Positions 46,282 to 53,965 of a stretch of DNA of 64,000 nt are shown here, piece after piece (the first letter of the stretch is position 1; every line of letters starts with the position of its first letter). Below the pieces are notes generated by a model. That model saw nothing but the letters and a program-made list of their open reading frames with translations. It ran no database searches and was not told the origin of the DNA. A program made the translations under genes and the position numbers. Source of the stretch: Streptomyces lincolnensis (GTDB lineage Bacteria; Actinomycetota; Actinomycetes; Streptomycetales; Streptomycetaceae). The stretch spans positions 372,001 through 436,000 of the forward strand of contig NZ_JAIHON010000004.1 of NCBI RefSeq assembly GCF_021173675.1, given 5' to 3'.

Positions 46282-47073
46282 TCACCGCCCCAGGTACTTC
46301 GGCTTCTCCTTGTCGACGAAGGCCCGCACCGCGATCGCATGGTCCTCCGAGGCACCGGCCCGAGTCTGGAGCTCGTCCTCCTTCTCCAGCGTCTCCGCCA
46401 GGGAGTGCGAGAACCCGAACGCCACGGACTCCTTGATCGCCCCGTAGGCCACCGTCGGCCCCCCGGCCAGCGCACGGGCCACCTTCGCCGCCTCGGCGTG
46501 CAGGTCGGCCGCCGGCACGAGCCGGTTCGCGATCCCCCACTCGTACGCCTCCTGCGCCGTGACGGTCCGGGGGAAGAGCAGCAGATCGGTGGCCCTGCCC
46601 GGCCCCACCACCCGCGGCAGCGTCCAGGAGATGCCGGAGTCCGCGGTCAGCGCCACCCCGGCGAACGACGTGTTGAAGCCCGCGGTGTCCGCCACCACCC
46701 GGTAGTCGGCGGCCAGCGCCAACCCGAACCCGGCCCCCGCCGCGACGCCGTTCACCCCGGCCACCACCGGCTTCGGCATCTCCGTCAGGGCCCGCACGAC
46801 CGGGTTGTAGTGCTCCCGGACCGTGCTCATGACCTGCTGCGAGCCCTCCGCGAGCAGCCCGATGTGCTCCTTGAGGTCCTGGCCCACGCAGAACGCCCGG
46901 TCCCCGGCGGCGGTCAGCAGCACGGCCCGTACCGCGTCGTCGGAGGCGGCCGCCTGTACCGCGTCCCGCAGGGCGACCTTGGTCGCGATGTTCAGCGCGT
47001 TCATCGCCTCCGGACGGTTCAGCGTGATCGTCGCGAGTCCGTCGCTCACCTCGTACAGCACGGTGTCGGCCAT
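46282..47073 (-). CDS. Enoyl-CoA hydratase/isomerase family protein, 263 aa
   Basis: Crotonase-fold enzyme. Oxyanion-hole segments FCVGQDLKEHIG and GVNGVAAGAGFGLALAADYRV; the catalytic loop reads LTADSGISWTLPRVVG, with Asp as in PaaG-type isomerase/hydratases rather than the Glu pair of classic enoyl-CoA hydratase. Probably phenylacetate or fatty-acid degradation; substrate not determinable. ATG 47073 with GGAGGGG 7-8 nt upstream. A perfect palindrome lies just upstream. Confidence 0.88.
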   Translation of the reverse strand: MADTVLYEVSDGLATITLNRPEAMNALNIATKVALRDAVQAAASDDAVRAVLLTAAGDRAFCVGQDLKEHIGLLAEGSQQVMSTVREHYNPVVRALTEMPKPVVAGVNGVAAGAGFGLALAADYRVVADTAGFNTSFAGVALTADSGISWTLPRVVGPGRATDLLLFPRTVTAQEAYEWGIANRLVPAADLHAEAAKVARALAGGPTVAYGAIKESVAFGFSHSLAETLEKEDELQTRAGASEDHAIAVRAFVDKEKPKYLGR

Positions 47074-47100
47074 GGCGTGTCCCCTCCGGTCTGCCCGTTC

Positions 47101-47122
47101 GGACGTACCGGTCAGTACGTCC
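47101..47122 (-). promoter_or_regulatory. TetR-type operator candidate of the enoyl-CoA hydratase gene
   Basis: GGACGTAC (47101-47108) and GTACGTCC (47115-47122), perfect 8-bp arms around CGGTCA, 28-49 bp upstream of the ATG at 47073. Size and symmetry resemble operators of TetR-family fatty-acid regulators. Confidence 0.55.
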
Positions 47123-47306
47123 TTGTGTCCGAAGACAGCATGGCGGAGATCACCGCGGGAGGACCGCACCGGACGTGTGACCTGCGTCAAAGAATTCCGT
47201 ACGGCTTCTGGTCGGCAGAACTCCGCGCGGCGGCGCAGTATCGCAGTCACATCGCCGAATTGAGTGGTTTTGCTCGCGCGCGTTGCCCAAGCGATGCCGA
47301 CTGATG

Positions 47307-47337
47307 TTGGTCATCGGGTCCTGAGATGCGGGATAAT
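47307..47337 (+). promoter_or_regulatory. Promoter candidate of the DUF3117 gene
   Basis: TTGGTC (47307-47312) and GATAAT (47332-47337), 19 bp apart, leaving an untranslated leader of about 105 nt. The gap 47074-47450 (377 bp) is shared with the divergent enoyl-CoA hydratase gene and holds no other recognisable element. Confidence 0.45.
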
Positions 47338-47450
47338 GGCCTGGAAGCAATGTGTTCGATGCCGGTGTCGCGTGTCCCACTCCAGGAGCACGCGTGCCCT
47401 CCAGGGCTGTCGGCTTTGACTATGAGCTGGTTTCAGGAAGGGGAACGAGC

Positions 47451-47618
47451 ATGGCGGCCATGAAGCCGCGGACGGGCGATGGCCCGCTCGAGGTGACCAA
47501 GGAGGGGCGGGGCATCGTCATGCGCGTTCCGCTCGAAGGCGGCGGTCGGCTCGTCGTCGAGCTGACCCCTGACGAGGCCGACGCGCTCGGCGACGCCCTC
47601 AAGAAGGTCGTCGGCTGA
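47451..47618 (+). CDS. DUF3117 small protein, 55 aa
   Basis: ATG 47451 with GGAAGGGG upstream; upstream in-frame codons to 47352 are not conserved-looking. MAAMKPRTGDGPLEVTKEGRG...LVVELTPDEADALGDAL is a compact, highly conserved actinobacterial protein (mycobacterial Rv1211, from memory). It has no membrane segment or Cys. Function unknown. Followed by the best intrinsic terminator in the window, suggesting high expression. Confidence 0.9.
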   Translation: MAAMKPRTGDGPLEVTKEGRGIVMRVPLEGGGRLVVELTPDEADALGDALKKVVG

Positions 47619-47644
47619 CGCGCGGAAGCGACCATACCCTTTCG

Positions 47645-47682
47645 GCCGCCCAGGCACCGCACGCGGTGCCTGGGCGGCTTTT
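47645..47682 (+). terminator. Intrinsic terminator with T-run after DUF3117
   Basis: 16-nt arms 47645-47660 and 47663-47678 are perfectly complementary and followed by TTTT, rare in this genome. It also separates the convergent O-methyltransferase gene. Confidence 0.9.
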
Positions 47683-47705
47683 CAGGGCCTTTTTGGTCCT
47701 CTTGC

Positions 47706-48338
47706 TCAGCGTTTGACCGCGCACAGCAGGCCGTCGCCCACCGGCAGCAGGGACGGCACCAGTTCCTGGGTCTCGCGCACCGTGCGCAGCAGCTCCCGCA
47801 GCCGCAGGACCTCCGTGGGCTGCGGGCCCGAATCCACCGTCCTGCCGTTCGCGAAAACACCCTCGAACACGACCAGGCCACCCGGACGCAGCAGGCGCAA
47901 CGATTCAGCGAGATAGTCCAGGAACTCCAGCCGATCGCCGTCGCAGAAGACCAGGTCGTAGCCGGCGTCCGCGAGCCGGGGCAGCACGTCGAGGGCGCGG
48001 CCGGGGATGAAGCGGGCCCGGTTGCTGGCGAAGCCGGAGGCACGGAAGGCCTGGCGGGCGAACTGCTGGTGCTCCGGCTCGGGGTCGACGGTGGTCAGCA
48101 CCCCGTCCGGGCGCATGCCGTGCAGCAGATGGATGCCGGAGACGCCGGTGCCGGTGCCGATCTCGGCCACCGCCTTGGCGTCCACGGAGGCGGCCAGCAA
48201 CCGCAGCGCCGCGCCCGTGCCGGGCGACACCGAGCGCAGGCCCGCCTCACGAGCCCGGTCACGGGCCCAGCGCAGCACCTCGTCCTCGGCGACGTAGGCG
48301 TCGGCGAACGCCCAGCTCGTCTGCCGGTTGCCGGTAAT
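47706..48338 (-). CDS. Class I SAM-dependent O-methyltransferase, ATT start, 210 aa
   Basis: Rossmann methyltransferase of the catechol/caffeoyl-CoA type: AVAEIGTGTGVSGIHLLHGM binds SAM, TTVDPEPEH motif II, YDLVFCDGDR the metal-site region. The conserved N-terminus NRQTSWAFADAYVAEDEVLRWARDRA, which aligns with mycobacterial Rv1220c from memory, is in frame only back to an ATT at 48338-48336. AAGGAGAG (48350-48343) sits 4-6 nt before that ATT. No ATG, GTG or TTG lies upstream in frame. GTG 48278 would remove the conserved segment. Substrate unknown. Divergent from the ECF sigma gene. Confidence 0.82.
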   Translation of the reverse strand: MTGNRQTSWAFADAYVAEDEVLRWARDRAREAGLRSVSPGTGAALRLLAASVDAKAVAEIGTGTGVSGIHLLHGMRPDGVLTTVDPEPEHQQFARQAFRASGFASNRARFIPGRALDVLPRLADAGYDLVFCDGDRLEFLDYLAESLRLLRPGGLVVFEGVFANGRTVDSGPQPTEVLRLRELLRTVRETQELVPSLLPVGDGLLCAVKR

Positions 48339-48391
48339 GGCCCTCTCCTTGCCCCGTGGTTGCCTGGGCGTGACTGTATCCGTTGGCGCCG

Positions 48392-48417
48392 GGAACCCGC
48401 AGATGGGACCGGGCGTT
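48392..48417 (+). promoter_or_regulatory. ECF-type promoter candidate of the sigma operon
   Basis: GGAAC (48392-48396), 17-nt spacer, CGTT (48414-48417): the pattern used by many ECF sigma factors, 150 bp upstream of the sigma gene, consistent with autoregulation. Confidence 0.45.
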
Positions 48418-48567
48418 TAGAGGGGTGGGAGACGGAGCGGGGGGACACAGTTGGATCACGACGCGGGGCCGGGGTTCGAGCAACTGCTGACGCAGGGGGC
48501 CGAGCCGTATCAGCCCAGATCAAATTCTCGTAAAACCGCTTATCCGGAGCTAACGGGCGAGGTGGCT

Positions 48568-49341
48568 ATGGTAGGGGCTCCACTGGACACCACCAGAGCC
48601 GACAGGGGAGGTGCGGCCGTACCCGGAGATCGGGGCGGAGTGCTGCGGCGCTTCCTCGGATCGGCGGGCAGGCCGAAATCCGTGAACGACACCGCTGCTG
48701 ACCACAGCCACGCCGGCGACTACGCCCAGACCGCGACCTTCTCCACCGACGCGGACGGCCAGGCGTGGACTCCGCCCACGTGGGAGGAGATCGTCAGCAC
48801 GCACAGCGGCCGCGTCTACCGGCTCGCTTATCGACTGACGGGCAACCAGCACGACGCCGAGGACCTCACCCAAGAGGTGTTCGTCCGCGTCTTCCGCTCG
48901 TTGTCGACGTACACGCCCGGCACCTTCGAGGGCTGGCTGCACCGCATCACCACCAACCTCTTCCTGGACATGGTCCGGCGCAAGCAGCGCATCCGCTTCG
49001 ACGCCCTCGGCGAGGACGCGGCCGAGCGCCTGCCCAGCCGTGAGCCGTCGCCCCAGCAGGTCTTCAACGACGCGCACTTCGACGCCGACGTCCAGCAGGC
49101 GCTGGACACCCTCGCGCCCGAGTTCCGCGCCGCGGTCGTCCTGTGTGACATCGAGGGACTGTCGTACGAGGAGATCGCCGCGACCCTGGGCGTCAAGCTG
49201 GGCACGGTCCGGTCCCGGATCCACCGCGGCCGCTCGCAGCTGCGGAAGGCTCTCGCGCACCGCTCGCCGGAGGCCCGGGCCGAGCGTCGCTCCTTCATGG
49301 CCCGTGTCCCCGCCCTGGGGGGAGGGGGCGCGACCGCGTGA
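48568..49341 (+). CDS. ECF sigma factor, orthologue of mycobacterial SigE, 257 aa
   Basis: Alternative sigma factor for envelope stress. Region 2: [27 protein letters not shown] and [23 protein letters not shown]; region 4: [28 protein letters not shown] with helix-turn-helix [17 protein letters not shown] 48568 has GAGG at 48559-48562 and gives 257 aa, the length of M. tuberculosis SigE; the frame extends to 48451 without a site. GTGA overlap with the anti-sigma gene. Not the gene called sigE in S. coelicolor, which is a different ECF factor, so no symbol is given. Confidence 0.9.
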   Translation: MVGAPLDTTRADRGGAAVPGDRGGVLRRFLGSAGRPKSVNDTAADHSHAGDYAQTATFSTDADGQAWTPPTWEEIVSTHSGRVYRLAYRLTGNQHDAEDLTQEVFVRVFRSLSTYTPGTFEGWLHRITTNLFLDMVRRKQRIRFDALGEDAAERLPSREPSPQQVFNDAHFDADVQQALDTLAPEFRAAVVLCDIEGLSYEEIAATLGVKLGTVRSRIHRGRSQLRKALAHRSPEARAERRSFMARVPALGGGGATA

Positions 49342-50336
49342 GTGGATCACGGCCCGAACCCGGCGAGGGGCGCCTCGCGGAACAGCATCTGGGAGACCGA
49401 CTCGCCGCCCTGGTGGACGGCGAGCTCGGTCATGAGTCGCGGGACCGCGTCCTCGCGCACCTGGCCACCTGCGCCAAGTGCAAGGCCGAGGCGGACGCCC
49501 AGCGCCGACTGAAGAACGTCTTCGCGGAGGCGGCCCCGCCCCCGCCCTCGGAGAGCTTCCTGGCCCGGCTCCAGGGGCTTCCCGGGGGAGGTGACTCCGA
49601 GGACGGCGACGGTTCGCCGTTCGGCGGGGGAGGATTCGGCGACGGACTCTCCGCGCGCCCCGGAGCCACCGGGGTCTTCGGCCTGAAGCGCGGCGAGCGC
49701 TTCGAGTTCGGCTATGTCCCGGCGCGCCCGCACGGCGCCCCGGTACTGCCGCCGTCCGCCGCGAACCGCGGCGGCTTCCGCATCCATGACGTCAGCCGTC
49801 ACGAGGCCGAGCGGTCGTCCTCGCGCGGGCTGCGGTTCGCCTTCGCCGCGGCCGGCGCGGTGTCGCTCGCCGCGATCGCGCTGGGCGGGGTCACCACGGT
49901 GACGCCGACCGACACCGGCGCCGACGCGCGCGGCGGGACCGGCACGGGCAGCAATGTGACACCGGCGCGCAGCCCGGGCACGGGAGTCGCCACGTCCGAG
50001 AGCCAGCGACGCCGCGGCTCCGGCCCGCTGCTCGCCCAGGGGCAGGGCCAGACGCGTGGCAGCGCCCCGGTCGCCCCGACCGAGGTGTCCGCGCCGCTGC
50101 TGCCGGGGGTGCCCACGCCCGCGGGGCGGTACGAGGAGGTCGTCCACGAGCTGGCCGCCCCGGTGATGGCCGGCGCGGCCGCCATGTCGCCTCTGATACG
50201 CCCGCTCCGTGCCACGCCGCCGCTCTCCCTGACCACGTGGTCCGAGTCCTCGGACCTCTCCGGTCCGGATCTGCTCGCCTCGCCCGCCCCCGACGCCACC
50301 CCCGCTCCTTCCCCCGGTTCCGCCGTCACCCGCTGA
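49338..50336 (+). CDS. Membrane anti-sigma factor (RseA-like, ZAS domain), 332 aa
   Basis: GTG 49338 is coupled to the sigma gene. N-terminal zinc-binding anti-sigma domain [32 protein letters not shown] with His41, Cys45 and Cys48 (H-x3-C-x2-C). A cytoplasmic Gly/Pro-rich linker, one membrane helix (about 168-188, [19 protein letters not shown]) and a long disordered outer part follow. It should hold the sigma factor inactive at the membrane. Mycobacterial RseA lacks such a clear outer domain, so signal input may differ. Confidence 0.88.
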   Translation: MSGSRPEPGEGRLAEQHLGDRLAALVDGELGHESRDRVLAHLATCAKCKAEADAQRRLKNVFAEAAPPPPSESFLARLQGLPGGGDSEDGDGSPFGGGGFGDGLSARPGATGVFGLKRGERFEFGYVPARPHGAPVLPPSAANRGGFRIHDVSRHEAERSSSRGLRFAFAAAGAVSLAAIALGGVTTVTPTDTGADARGGTGTGSNVTPARSPGTGVATSESQRRRGSGPLLAQGQGQTRGSAPVAPTEVSAPLLPGVPTPAGRYEEVVHELAAPVMAGAAAMSPLIRPLRATPPLSLTTWSESSDLSGPDLLASPAPDATPAPSPGSAVTR

Positions 50337-50443
50337 CCGGCCCCTGCGCCGCCGCGCGTCAACCTGGTTGAATCCAGGGGAGTCGACGAACGGCGGCCAC
50401 CGCCGACGAACCGCGCCGTGGCCGTTCCGTGACTGGGGAGAGC

Positions 50444-52282
50444 ATGAACGAGGGGAAGCCCACGACAGTGGGCGGGGTGGACGACGTCGCCGGATCCGGT
50501 GCACACACCGAGGCGTCCGACGGCGATTTCGAACTGAGGGCGCCGGAGGAAACGGCCGCCCCAGGCTCTGGCATCAAGGGGCCGACGGGGGAGTCCGGGA
50601 GCGAGGGCGACTTCGAGCTGGCCCGTCCCGGGACGTCGGCGACTGTGCCGGTGGAGGAGACAGGGGCGGAAGTGACAGGGACGGGCGCGCCTGCGGCGCC
50701 CCCCGGAACGGCGGGGGAGACCCCGGCCGCACCTCCCGGCAGCAACGTTTCGGCTACGGCCACCGAGCGGCCCGGGCCCCTGCACGACCCCGATCCTTAC
50801 AGCACCCCGCCCTACGGCGAGCCCGGCCCCTGGGCGCCCGCTCCACCGGTTCAGCATCCGGCGACCACACCGGCGCAGGGCACGCCGACGCAGGGCACGG
50901 CCGTGCCGGGTCCTGCGATGCCGGCGCCGGTGCCTCCGGTGCCGCCGTCCAGCGCTGCCCAGGCGCCGTCTCCCGCCCTGCCGGACCAGGCTCCGGAGCC
51001 GATCCCGGCTCCCATTCCGGCTCCCGCCCCTGCCCCCGCCACCGGCATCCAGGACCCCGGCGCCCCCGAGCCCCCTCCCACTCCCTGGCAGAACTACGAC
51101 CCTTGGGCCCCCGCGGCCGCCGCGCCCCTTCAGCAGACCGGGGAGGCCGTGCTCAGCACCGGGCAGCGGCGCAGGCGGGTCCGGAAGGCGCTGGCCGGGG
51201 CGGCCGTGCTGCTCGCGCTCGTGGCCGGGGGCGTCGGAGGCGCCGTAGGGGCGTATCTGGAGCGCAACGGGGGCATCGGTGAGGTGGAGTTGCCGCAGGC
51301 GGGCCCGGAGCCCGCCGGGCGGGCTCCGGACAGCGTGGCGGGGATCGCCGCGCGGGCGCTGCCGAGCGTGGTGACCCTGCATGTGTCCGGCGCCGGGGAA
51401 CAGGGCACCGGCACCGGCTTCGTGCTGGACGACCGGGGCCATGTCCTCACCAACAACCACGTCGTCGAACCCGCCGGCGCCGACGGCGAGATCACCGTGA
51501 CCTTCCACAGCGGCGACACCGCCAAGGCCACCGTCGTGGGCCGGGACAGCGGCTACGACCTCGCCGTGGTGAAGCTGAGCGGCGTCAGCGGGCTCAAGCC
51601 CCTACCGCTCGGCAACTCCGAGAACGTCCAGGTCGGCGACCCGGTCGTCGCCATCGGCGCCCCCTACGAGCTGGAGGGCACCGTCACCTCCGGCATCATC
51701 AGCGCCAAGGAACGGCCCATCACCGCTGGGGGCGAGAGCGAGGACGGGAGCGACGTGTCGTACGTGGACGCGTTGCAGACCGACGCGCCGATCAACCCCG
51801 GCAACTCCGGCGGCCCGCTGCTCGACGCGCGGGGCCGGGTGGTCGGTATCAACTCCGCGATCCGCTCGGCCGGCAGCGGCTCCGCCCCGGACGGCGGTCA
51901 GGCCGGCTCGATAGGTCTCGGTTTCGCCATCCCGATCAACCAGGGCAAGCGCGTCGCCGAGGAACTGATCAACACGGGCAGGGCGACCCACCCGGTGATC
52001 GGCATCACCCTCGACATGGAGTACCCGGGTGACGGCGCCCGCGTCGGCGCCAAGGGCAACGACGGCGGGCCCGCGGTCACCGTCGGCGGCCCCGGTGACA
52101 AGGCCGGCATCAAGGCGGGGGACGTCATCACCGCGGTCGACGGCCGCCGTATCCACTCCGGCGACGAGCTGATCGTCAAGACCCGCGCCCACCGCCCCGG
52201 GGACCGTCTCGAACTCACTCTGGAGCGCGACGGCCGGGAGCGGACGATCTCGCTGGTGCTGGGGTCGTCCGCCGGTGATTGA
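50444..52282 (+). CDS. HtrA/DegP-type membrane serine protease, 612 aa
   Basis: Trypsin-fold protease of the envelope quality-control system. A Pro/Ala-rich cytoplasmic N-terminus of about 240 aa contains GDFEL twice (residues about 23-27 and 51-55). One membrane helix (about 248-270), then the protease domain with His339 (TNNHVV), Asp372 (YDLAVV) and Ser455 (GNSGGPL), and a C-terminal PDZ domain (GDKAGIKAGDVITAVDGRRI). ATG 50444 with GGGGAG is chosen over GTG 50429. Its place after sigma and anti-sigma repeats the mycobacterial sigE-rseA-htrA order. Confidence 0.92.
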   Translation: MNEGKPTTVGGVDDVAGSGAHTEASDGDFELRAPEETAAPGSGIKGPTGESGSEGDFELARPGTSATVPVEETGAEVTGTGAPAAPPGTAGETPAAPPGSNVSATATERPGPLHDPDPYSTPPYGEPGPWAPAPPVQHPATTPAQGTPTQGTAVPGPAMPAPVPPVPPSSAAQAPSPALPDQAPEPIPAPIPAPAPAPATGIQDPGAPEPPPTPWQNYDPWAPAAAAPLQQTGEAVLSTGQRRRRVRKALAGAAVLLALVAGGVGGAVGAYLERNGGIGEVELPQAGPEPAGRAPDSVAGIAARALPSVVTLHVSGAGEQGTGTGFVLDDRGHVLTNNHVVEPAGADGEITVTFHSGDTAKATVVGRDSGYDLAVVKLSGVSGLKPLPLGNSENVQVGDPVVAIGAPYELEGTVTSGIISAKERPITAGGESEDGSDVSYVDALQTDAPINPGNSGGPLLDARGRVVGINSAIRSAGSGSAPDGGQAGSIGLGFAIPINQGKRVAEELINTGRATHPVIGITLDMEYPGDGARVGAKGNDGGPAVTVGGPGDKAGIKAGDVITAVDGRRIHSGDELIVKTRAHRPGDRLELTLERDGRERTISLVLGSSAGD

Positions 52283-52482
52283 CGCAAACCTCACAGATGG
52301 GGCGTTCCTCCCCCGTCCCACAAGGCAAACAACCCGGAAAACCGCCGACGTGGACACGGTCGGAACCCTCGGGACAGTACCGGTCGTACAGGAACGCCGG
52401 GTACCGTGGACCCGGCCCGGACCACGGAAGACCGCACTGACCCCCGAGGGCCGAGGACCGAGGACATCGCAAGGAGCTTCAG

Positions 52483-52926
52483 GTGTTCAATGACATAGGA
52501 CCGCTCGAGGTCGTGACGCTCGTTGTCCTCGCCGTGCTCGTCTTCGGTCCGGACAAGCTCCCGAAGGTCATCCAGGACATCACCCGGACGATTCGCAAGA
52601 TCCGGGAGTTCTCCGAGAGCGCCAAGCAGGACATCCGCAGCGAACTGGGCCCGGAGTTCAAGGACTTCGAGTTCGAGGACCTCAACCCCAAGACGTTCAT
52701 CCGCAAGCAGCTGGACAACGACGAACTGGGGCTCAAGGAGATCCGCAACGGCTTCGACCTGAAGAAGGAGATGGCCGAGGTCACGGACGCGGTCCACGGC
52801 CGTGAGGCCGAGTCCTCCTCGTCCGCGGACTCTTCGGGTGCGTCCGGCGGGCGTGTCGACATGACCAAGAAGGCCGAGGAGCCGGGCAAGGACGACCGCC
52901 CGCCCTTCGACGCGGACGCCACCTGA
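52483..52926 (+). CDS. tatB: Twin-arginine translocase subunit TatB
   Basis: Receptor component of the Tat export system. 147 aa: N-terminal helix FNDIGPLEVVTLVVLAVLVFGPDKLP with the conserved FGPDKLP hinge, then an amphipathic helix (KVIQDITRTIRKIREFSESAKQDIRSELG) and an acidic disordered tail. GTG 52483 with AAGGAG 7-8 nt upstream. The 200-bp gap to htrA contains several GGAAC motifs but no clear promoter. TatA/TatC are elsewhere. Confidence 0.94.
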   Translation: MFNDIGPLEVVTLVVLAVLVFGPDKLPKVIQDITRTIRKIREFSESAKQDIRSELGPEFKDFEFEDLNPKTFIRKQLDNDELGLKEIRNGFDLKKEMAEVTDAVHGREAESSSSADSSGASGGRVDMTKKAEEPGKDDRPPFDADAT

Positions 52927-52942
52927 GCCGTGTGACACCTGA

Positions 52943-52969
52943 GGCGTACGCCGTCTGAGGCCGTACGCC
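52943..52969 (+). terminator. tatB terminator hairpin
   Basis: GGCGTACG (52943-52950) and CGTACGCC (52962-52969), 8-bp arms with a partially paired loop, 17 nt after the stop. A second CTCCCGG/CCGGGAG hairpin follows at 53042-53066. Confidence 0.6.
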
Positions 52970-53196
52970 GGTCGTGCCGCACGTGATGCGTTTCATACTC
53001 CGCATACTTCGGACAGGCCTCGTCGCGGCCTGAACACGCCCCTCCCGGCCCCCCGCGCGCCGGGAGCCTTCGTCGCTGCTCGGAGCGGTGTGGCTATGCT
53101 GCCGAGTTGTTGTGCGGGCCGTACTCCGACGAGTAGCGCCGCCCGAAGGGGGGCGGGCCGTCCCGGTCCGACGAGAACGAGGAGGCGTCCGGGTAC

Positions 53197-53853
53197 ATGG
53201 AGACGACGAGTCGGGCAGCCGCGCAGGCGCCGGCCGCGGAGGGTGGGCAACAGGTCCCCTCCGCCCGGCGTACGGTCGACGGCTACCTGGAGGCGCCCTT
53301 CCCGTGGTACGGCCTCGACGAGGCCTTCACGGGGCCGAGATGGCTGATGCAGGTCGGTACGGCGGCCGACGGTGCCGTCGAGCACGGGTCGATCGGGCAC
53401 GGTGACGAGCCCTCGGTCCGCCACGAGGGCACGGAGGACAAGGAGAAGTTCGCGGTGGTGGTGACCGTCGCGGCGAACCCGTCCCGCAGGAGCGCCGACG
53501 GTACGGGGCTGCTGGAGGCCACGTCGGTCTCCTCGGCGGCCTGGCTCGCCGGGGTGGGGCTGCTGTCGTTCACCTGGCCGGGCCAGATGGACCACACCCT
53601 CCGGGACGACTGGCTGGACCAGCAGACGGAGACGGCGTGGGCGCTGGCCGACGACCTCTCCGGCTCCGAGTGGTCCACGCTGTCCCTGCCGGTGGACGGC
53701 GTTCCGACACCGTTCCACTACCGCGAGTCCGAGTTCGGCTGGGTCCTGGCCGGCTCGACCCCGGCGGGGGTGCACGTGGGGGCGTACGGGAGAGGGATGA
53801 GCGCCTACGGGCTCGGGTTCGCGATGATCAAGGACATCGGCGAGTACGCCTAG
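53197..53853 (+). CDS. Hypothetical protein, 218 aa
   Basis: ATG 53197; GAGGAGG lies 13 nt upstream, so the site is weak. No signal peptide, membrane helix or Cys. The sequence is Trp-rich (WYGLDEAFTGPRWLMQ, SAAWLAGVGLLSFTW, TAWALADDL) and reads as a mixed alpha/beta soluble protein ending VGAYGRGMSAYGLGFAMIKDI. I do not recognise a family. It stands alone between tatB and the convergent mrp gene. Confidence 0.7.
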   Translation: METTSRAAAQAPAAEGGQQVPSARRTVDGYLEAPFPWYGLDEAFTGPRWLMQVGTAADGAVEHGSIGHGDEPSVRHEGTEDKEKFAVVVTVAANPSRRSADGTGLLEATSVSSAAWLAGVGLLSFTWPGQMDHTLRDDWLDQQTETAWALADDLSGSEWSTLSLPVDGVPTPFHYRESEFGWVLAGSTPAGVHVGAYGRGMSAYGLGFAMIKDIGEYA

Positions 53854-53877
53854 CGCCGAGCCGCGTGGGCCGTCGGC

Positions 53878-53942
53878 CGGCTGTGGCCGGTCGCGCCCAC
53901 GCGGCGGAGCCGTACATCGATACGGCTCCGCGCCCCGCGGGA
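53878..53942. repeat. Dispersed intergenic palindromic element, copy 3
   Basis: Inverted relative to copy 1, with the shared block ATCGATGTACGGCTCCGCC and GTGGGCGCGACC on the minus strand. Contains a perfect 10-bp stem CGGAGCCGTA (53905-53914) / TACGGCTCCG (53921-53930) around CATCGA. Lies between convergent genes and probably terminates both. Confidence 0.75.
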
Positions 53943-53965
53943 GTGTTCCTCTCGAACTTGTTCTT

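Noticed and set aside
52283..52482. ECF promoter for tatB
   Set aside because: GGAAC motifs occur but with poor spacing to any CGT box; in this composition they are expected by chance.
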